The notes beneath the pieces were generated by a model. The model worked only from the letters and a program-made list of their open reading frames with translations, was not told the DNA's origin and searched no databases. A DNA stretch of 7,602 nt from an uncultured Pseudomonadota bacterium (GTDB lineage Bacteria > Myxococcota_A > UBA9042 > CAIXZC01): contig CALGBT010000041.1 of the NCBI GenBank assembly GCA_937884235.1, forward strand, positions 1 to 7,602, read 5' to 3'. Positions 5,471 through 7,602 of this stretch are shown here, one piece after another. Each line of letters starts with the position of its first letter. Position 1 is the stretch's first letter. Both the position numbers and the translations under genes were made by a program.

Positions 5471-5689
5471 TCAATCAATCCCAAACCGAACAACAACACA
5501 ACGTCACCCGTCGCAGCACCAACCATCAGCACCAACCATCAGCCCCATCCCAACCAACACCCGCCAGCGCGGAAGCAACGCTCCCGCCGTCACCCCGCGG
5601 AGCGAGGCAACGCCCTTGCCCTTGACAAGGCCCATCCCGAGCGAGTCGCAGGGCAACACTGCGTCAACCGCCGTCCCACACCACCCAGA
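5471..5689. other. G-poor, C/A-rich intergenic tract with a short tandem repeat
   Basis: From about 5470 to 5565 the plus strand is almost free of G, so the minus strand (3' flank of the convergent lipoprotein gene) is G/T-rich. The 13-mer AGCACCAACCATC occurs twice in tandem (5515-5527, 5528-5540), plus AGC. Further on, CGCTCCCGC (5579-5587)/GCGGAGCG (5597-5604) form a bulged hairpin. No gene with a start, ribosome binding site and plausible product is visible. Confidence 0.5.
5647..5663 (-). terminator. Weak hairpin after the minus-strand lipoprotein gene
   Basis: CGCAG (5647-5651) and CTGCG (5659-5663) pair around a 7-nt loop, beginning about 26 nt past the TAG of the minus-strand gene. 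There is no T-run on the minus strand after it. It is listed as the nearest terminator-like structure, not as a confirmed terminator. Confidence 0.2.
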
Positions 5690-7435
5690 CTACCTCGCCC
5701 AACGCCCCAGCCAATACGCGTAACGAAAATCCACGGCAGGGATCAGCCGGCCGCCATTGCCACCACCATTTGGGTTGTATGGGTCCGAGCGCCAGTAGTA
5801 GTTGCTGGCCGGGCGGATGGCCATGGGGATTACCTGCTCGCAAACCAGCGTTCCCTTCCAGCCGCTTTCGCCGATGACGTCCAACTCCATGCCGTTGTCA
5901 GCCACGCACTTCTTCGTTGCCAGTTCCTCGGCATCGCAGTTGGTAACCGCATACTCCCAGAACGGCGGCAGCGGGAAGTCGCTCAAAGTCTCGAGGCCGT
6001 TGGCCAGGGCGGTGGCATCGATGAGGGCGCGGTCCATTTCCCCAAAGGCGCTGGAGCCGGCCATACTGGCTGCGTAGATGAAATCGAAGAGCGACTGCTT
6101 CATCTCCCGAGGCTGACGCGTGCCACCGTTATCGTAGAGCTTCTTGCCCAGCCCCTGCTTGAGTCTCGCCACGGCCGCAGGCGAGTCGACATACCGCATC
6201 GCCAGCCAGAATCCCTGGAAAGCCATATTGAAGTTGCTGAAGTTGGTCCCGACCCCGGTATTCACCACTCCCATGTCTTCGGCAGGCATCATGTCCAACT
6301 CACGAGTGGCGATGAGGTCATCGTAAAGAAAGGACTTCAGCTCGGGATCATCGGAGACATAGGCCCAGGTAGCCACCGCTCCCAATGCCATCGCCGCGTG
6401 GAAGCCATTACGTATCCCCGGAACGTAGACGTTGGAATCGATGCACTGCTCGTTCATGTAGCCGTGCAAGGTGGTGCGACCGTCAGCATCGGGCAACTCG
6501 AGATCATATCCGCTCTCTCGAACCACCATGAGCGCGTGGCCCAATGCTTTGGCATCGGCCTGGAGCCGGTCCTTGTAGGTCTGGGGAATGGTATCATCAT
6601 CCCGAATGACCTCCCAGGCGGCCCCGGCCGCAGCGACCCAACCAATGTACTGGTCGCGGCTGCAAGAATCCTCCCAGATGTACTCGGGATAGAGCCCCCC
6701 GGAGTTGTCTGCGCGCCAGACGCCGTTGTTCTTCACTTCGGGGAGCGGGCTCCCACTCTCGTCGAAGAGAGGCACCAGCGTCTCGTGCTCGCCATCGCCT
6801 GGCACGTCCGTGCGTATGAACCCCCGGGCGATGACCCCTTCGACCCCGGTGATCGCAGTTGCCAGATGCAGCCCGTCCAGGACGCGCAGCAGGAACTCCC
6901 GGGCACGTTCAACCTCTACCGCGTCATAACCCTGGTCCCGCAAGACGCCGTAACGATAGGCATCAGCGGCCATGCCGACGCCGCCGTAGAGGCCGGCCAC
7001 CTTGTGCCATGAGGTCACCACGTCAGTCTGCTTCAATCCGGTTTCGGCCTCGAAGTCCCAGCCGTCGCCGTCCTGCAGGAAGGCCCGGATGGCCTCTCGA
7101 TTCGCCTCTTCAAGGGGGTCTACCGTAAGATCCTGGTTGGCCGCGCTGGGGTGCGCGCTGAAGAGCTGGAATTGGCGGTCATACTGCCTGGCCAGCTTCT
7201 CCAGTTCGGCATCGTACCCGTCCTGCCCGGGACCGGGTAGCAGGGGGATGGCCAGACCCGGCGGGTCGATGGGCAGGTCGGCCGCTACCTCTGCCTGGTC
7301 AGTCCCCTGCGCATCTGCTGCCGGCAGGTCTGCCGCGGCAATGTCAATAGCCACATCAACTGGCGTGGAGGACTCGCTGGAACAGGCAGAAACAACACAG
7401 ACAATGACGAAGATAGCCGCTACAGGTAGTCTCAT
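5690..7435 (-). CDS. Large secreted lipoprotein with acidic stalk, unknown function (possible alpha/alpha-toroid)
   Basis: 581 residues. The start at 7435 opens a clean signal peptide, MRLPVAAIFVIVCVVSAC (lipobox V-S-A-C, Cys18), and has AGGGAG at 7440-7445; an ATG ten codons upstream (7465) would put charged residues in front and lacks this support. Residues 19-60 are an Asp/Ala-rich stalk. From about 75 on the protein is soluble and mostly predicted helical, with no transmembrane segment. Notable motifs are 'TSWHKVAGLYGG' (141-152), 'GLYPEYIWEDSCSRDQYIGW' (247-266), 'NEQCIDSNVY' (328-337), 'GTNFSNFNMAFQGFWLAMRY' (396-415) and 'RPASNYYWRSDPY' (541-553). Five mature-region cysteines after the lipidated one (258, 331, 500, 510, 532) suggest disulfides. 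Repeated helix pairs with conserved Trp/Asp/Arg clusters resemble six-hairpin glycosidase or lyase toroids, but I cannot name a family. It is convergent with the B12 operon; no functional link is visible. Confidence 0.8.
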   Translation of the reverse strand: MRLPVAAIFVIVCVVSACSSESSTPVDVAIDIAAADLPAADAQGTDQAEVAADLPIDPPGLAIPLLPGPGQDGYDAELEKLARQYDRQFQLFSAHPSAANQDLTVDPLEEANREAIRAFLQDGDGWDFEAETGLKQTDVVTSWHKVAGLYGGVGMAADAYRYGVLRDQGYDAVEVERAREFLLRVLDGLHLATAITGVEGVIARGFIRTDVPGDGEHETLVPLFDESGSPLPEVKNNGVWRADNSGGLYPEYIWEDSCSRDQYIGWVAAAGAAWEVIRDDDTIPQTYKDRLQADAKALGHALMVVRESGYDLELPDADGRTTLHGYMNEQCIDSNVYVPGIRNGFHAAMALGAVATWAYVSDDPELKSFLYDDLIATRELDMMPAEDMGVVNTGVGTNFSNFNMAFQGFWLAMRYVDSPAAVARLKQGLGKKLYDNGGTRQPREMKQSLFDFIYAASMAGSSAFGEMDRALIDATALANGLETLSDFPLPPFWEYAVTNCDAEELATKKCVADNGMELDVIGESGWKGTLVCEQVIPMAIRPASNYYWRSDPYNPNGGGNGGRLIPAVDFRYAYWLGRWAR

Positions 7436-7463
7436 GGGTCTCCCTCTATTACGTCCAGGGTCC

Positions 7464-7493
7464 ATATTGCGGGGCGGACCGCCGGTAAGTCAA
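7464..7493 (-). promoter_or_regulatory. Possible promoter of the minus-strand lipoprotein gene
   Basis: On the minus strand TTGACT (plus 7488-7493) matches five of six bases of the -35 consensus. An 18-nt spacer leads to CAATAT (plus 7464-7469), which matches only three of six of the -10. The leader would be about 20 nt. The -35 is identical to that proposed for the B12 operon. Confidence 0.35.
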
Positions 7494-7602
7494 GGCTCCA
7501 CCGGGGCCGGGGTCGCCCTCGAATTGGCTGCGAGGGGAGGGGGCACTCGCAAACGCCCTCACTTTTCCACCGGTCATCCCGCGGCCGGCCAGCGGCCGGC
7601 GA
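7494..7602. other. Upstream intergenic end of the window with GC hairpins
   Basis: CCCTCG (7516-7521)/CGAGGG (7531-7536) form one hairpin and GCCGGCC (7584-7590)/GGCCGGC (7594-7600) another, the latter within two direct copies of GCGGCCGGC. No reading frame with a credible start is seen. The last hairpin may belong to the end of a gene outside the window. Confidence 0.3.

Noticed and set aside
5515..5543. CRISPR-like repeat
   Set aside because: Only two 13-nt copies in direct tandem, with no spacer.
5395..5625. Plus-strand frame of 76 codons in the intergenic region
   Set aside because: It runs through the inverted REP-like unit and the tandem repeat, the product is Gln/Pro/Ser-rich, and apart from a GAGGAG placed after the ATG there is no ribosome binding site.
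7581..7600. GCGGCCGGC direct repeat and hairpin as an intrinsic terminator
   Set aside because: No T-run on either strand within the window, and the neighbouring gene is not visible; base composition alone may explain it.

Overview
The window is GC-rich, with tightly packed and mostly lipoprotein-coding genes. Three of the four complete lipoproteins and receptors other than BtuG/receptor type are not typical of enterics, and two lipoproteins carry long, acidic, Asp/Ala-rich stalks right after the lipidated cysteine. Together with a TonB-dependent receptor this points to a diderm, probably of the former Deltaproteobacteria (Myxococcota, Bradymonadota or a similar lineage). That placement is inference; no phylogenetic marker is present.

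Layout. Bases 1-55 hold the last codons of an upstream gene, probably a formylglycine-generating-enzyme (sulfatase-modifying factor) domain protein. A likely promoter (about 90-118) leads into a cobalamin riboswitch (about 106-272) and a hairpin (288-310) that reaches into the ribosome binding site of the first gene. A four-gene plus-strand operon (319-5012) follows with gaps or overlaps of only 1-4 nt: a DUF4465 lipoprotein, a second lipoprotein of a family found in B12-regulated operons, a small BtuB-like TonB-dependent receptor, and a BtuG-like beta-propeller lipoprotein. Bases 5013-5689 have no convincing gene. They hold a GC hairpin, a possible decayed reading frame, an inverted pair of two-hairpin REP-like units (5319-5470) and a G-poor stretch with a short tandem repeat. 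A convergent minus-strand gene (5690-7435) encodes a 581-residue lipoprotein of unknown function, with a possible promoter at 7464-7493.

How the genes work together. The riboswitch, receptor and propeller lipoprotein define a vitamin B12/cobamide acquisition operon. The three lipoproteins presumably capture corrinoids at the cell surface and hand them to the receptor, which moves them into the periplasm with TonB energy. This is the layout best known from Bacteroidetes (BtuB/BtuG/BtuH), seen here in what looks like a different phylum. No inner-membrane importer (btuCDF), TonB or cobamide-remodelling gene lies in the window. The most notable points are this surface-capture operon, the little-studied second lipoprotein, the translational wiring of the operon, and the REP-like doublet.
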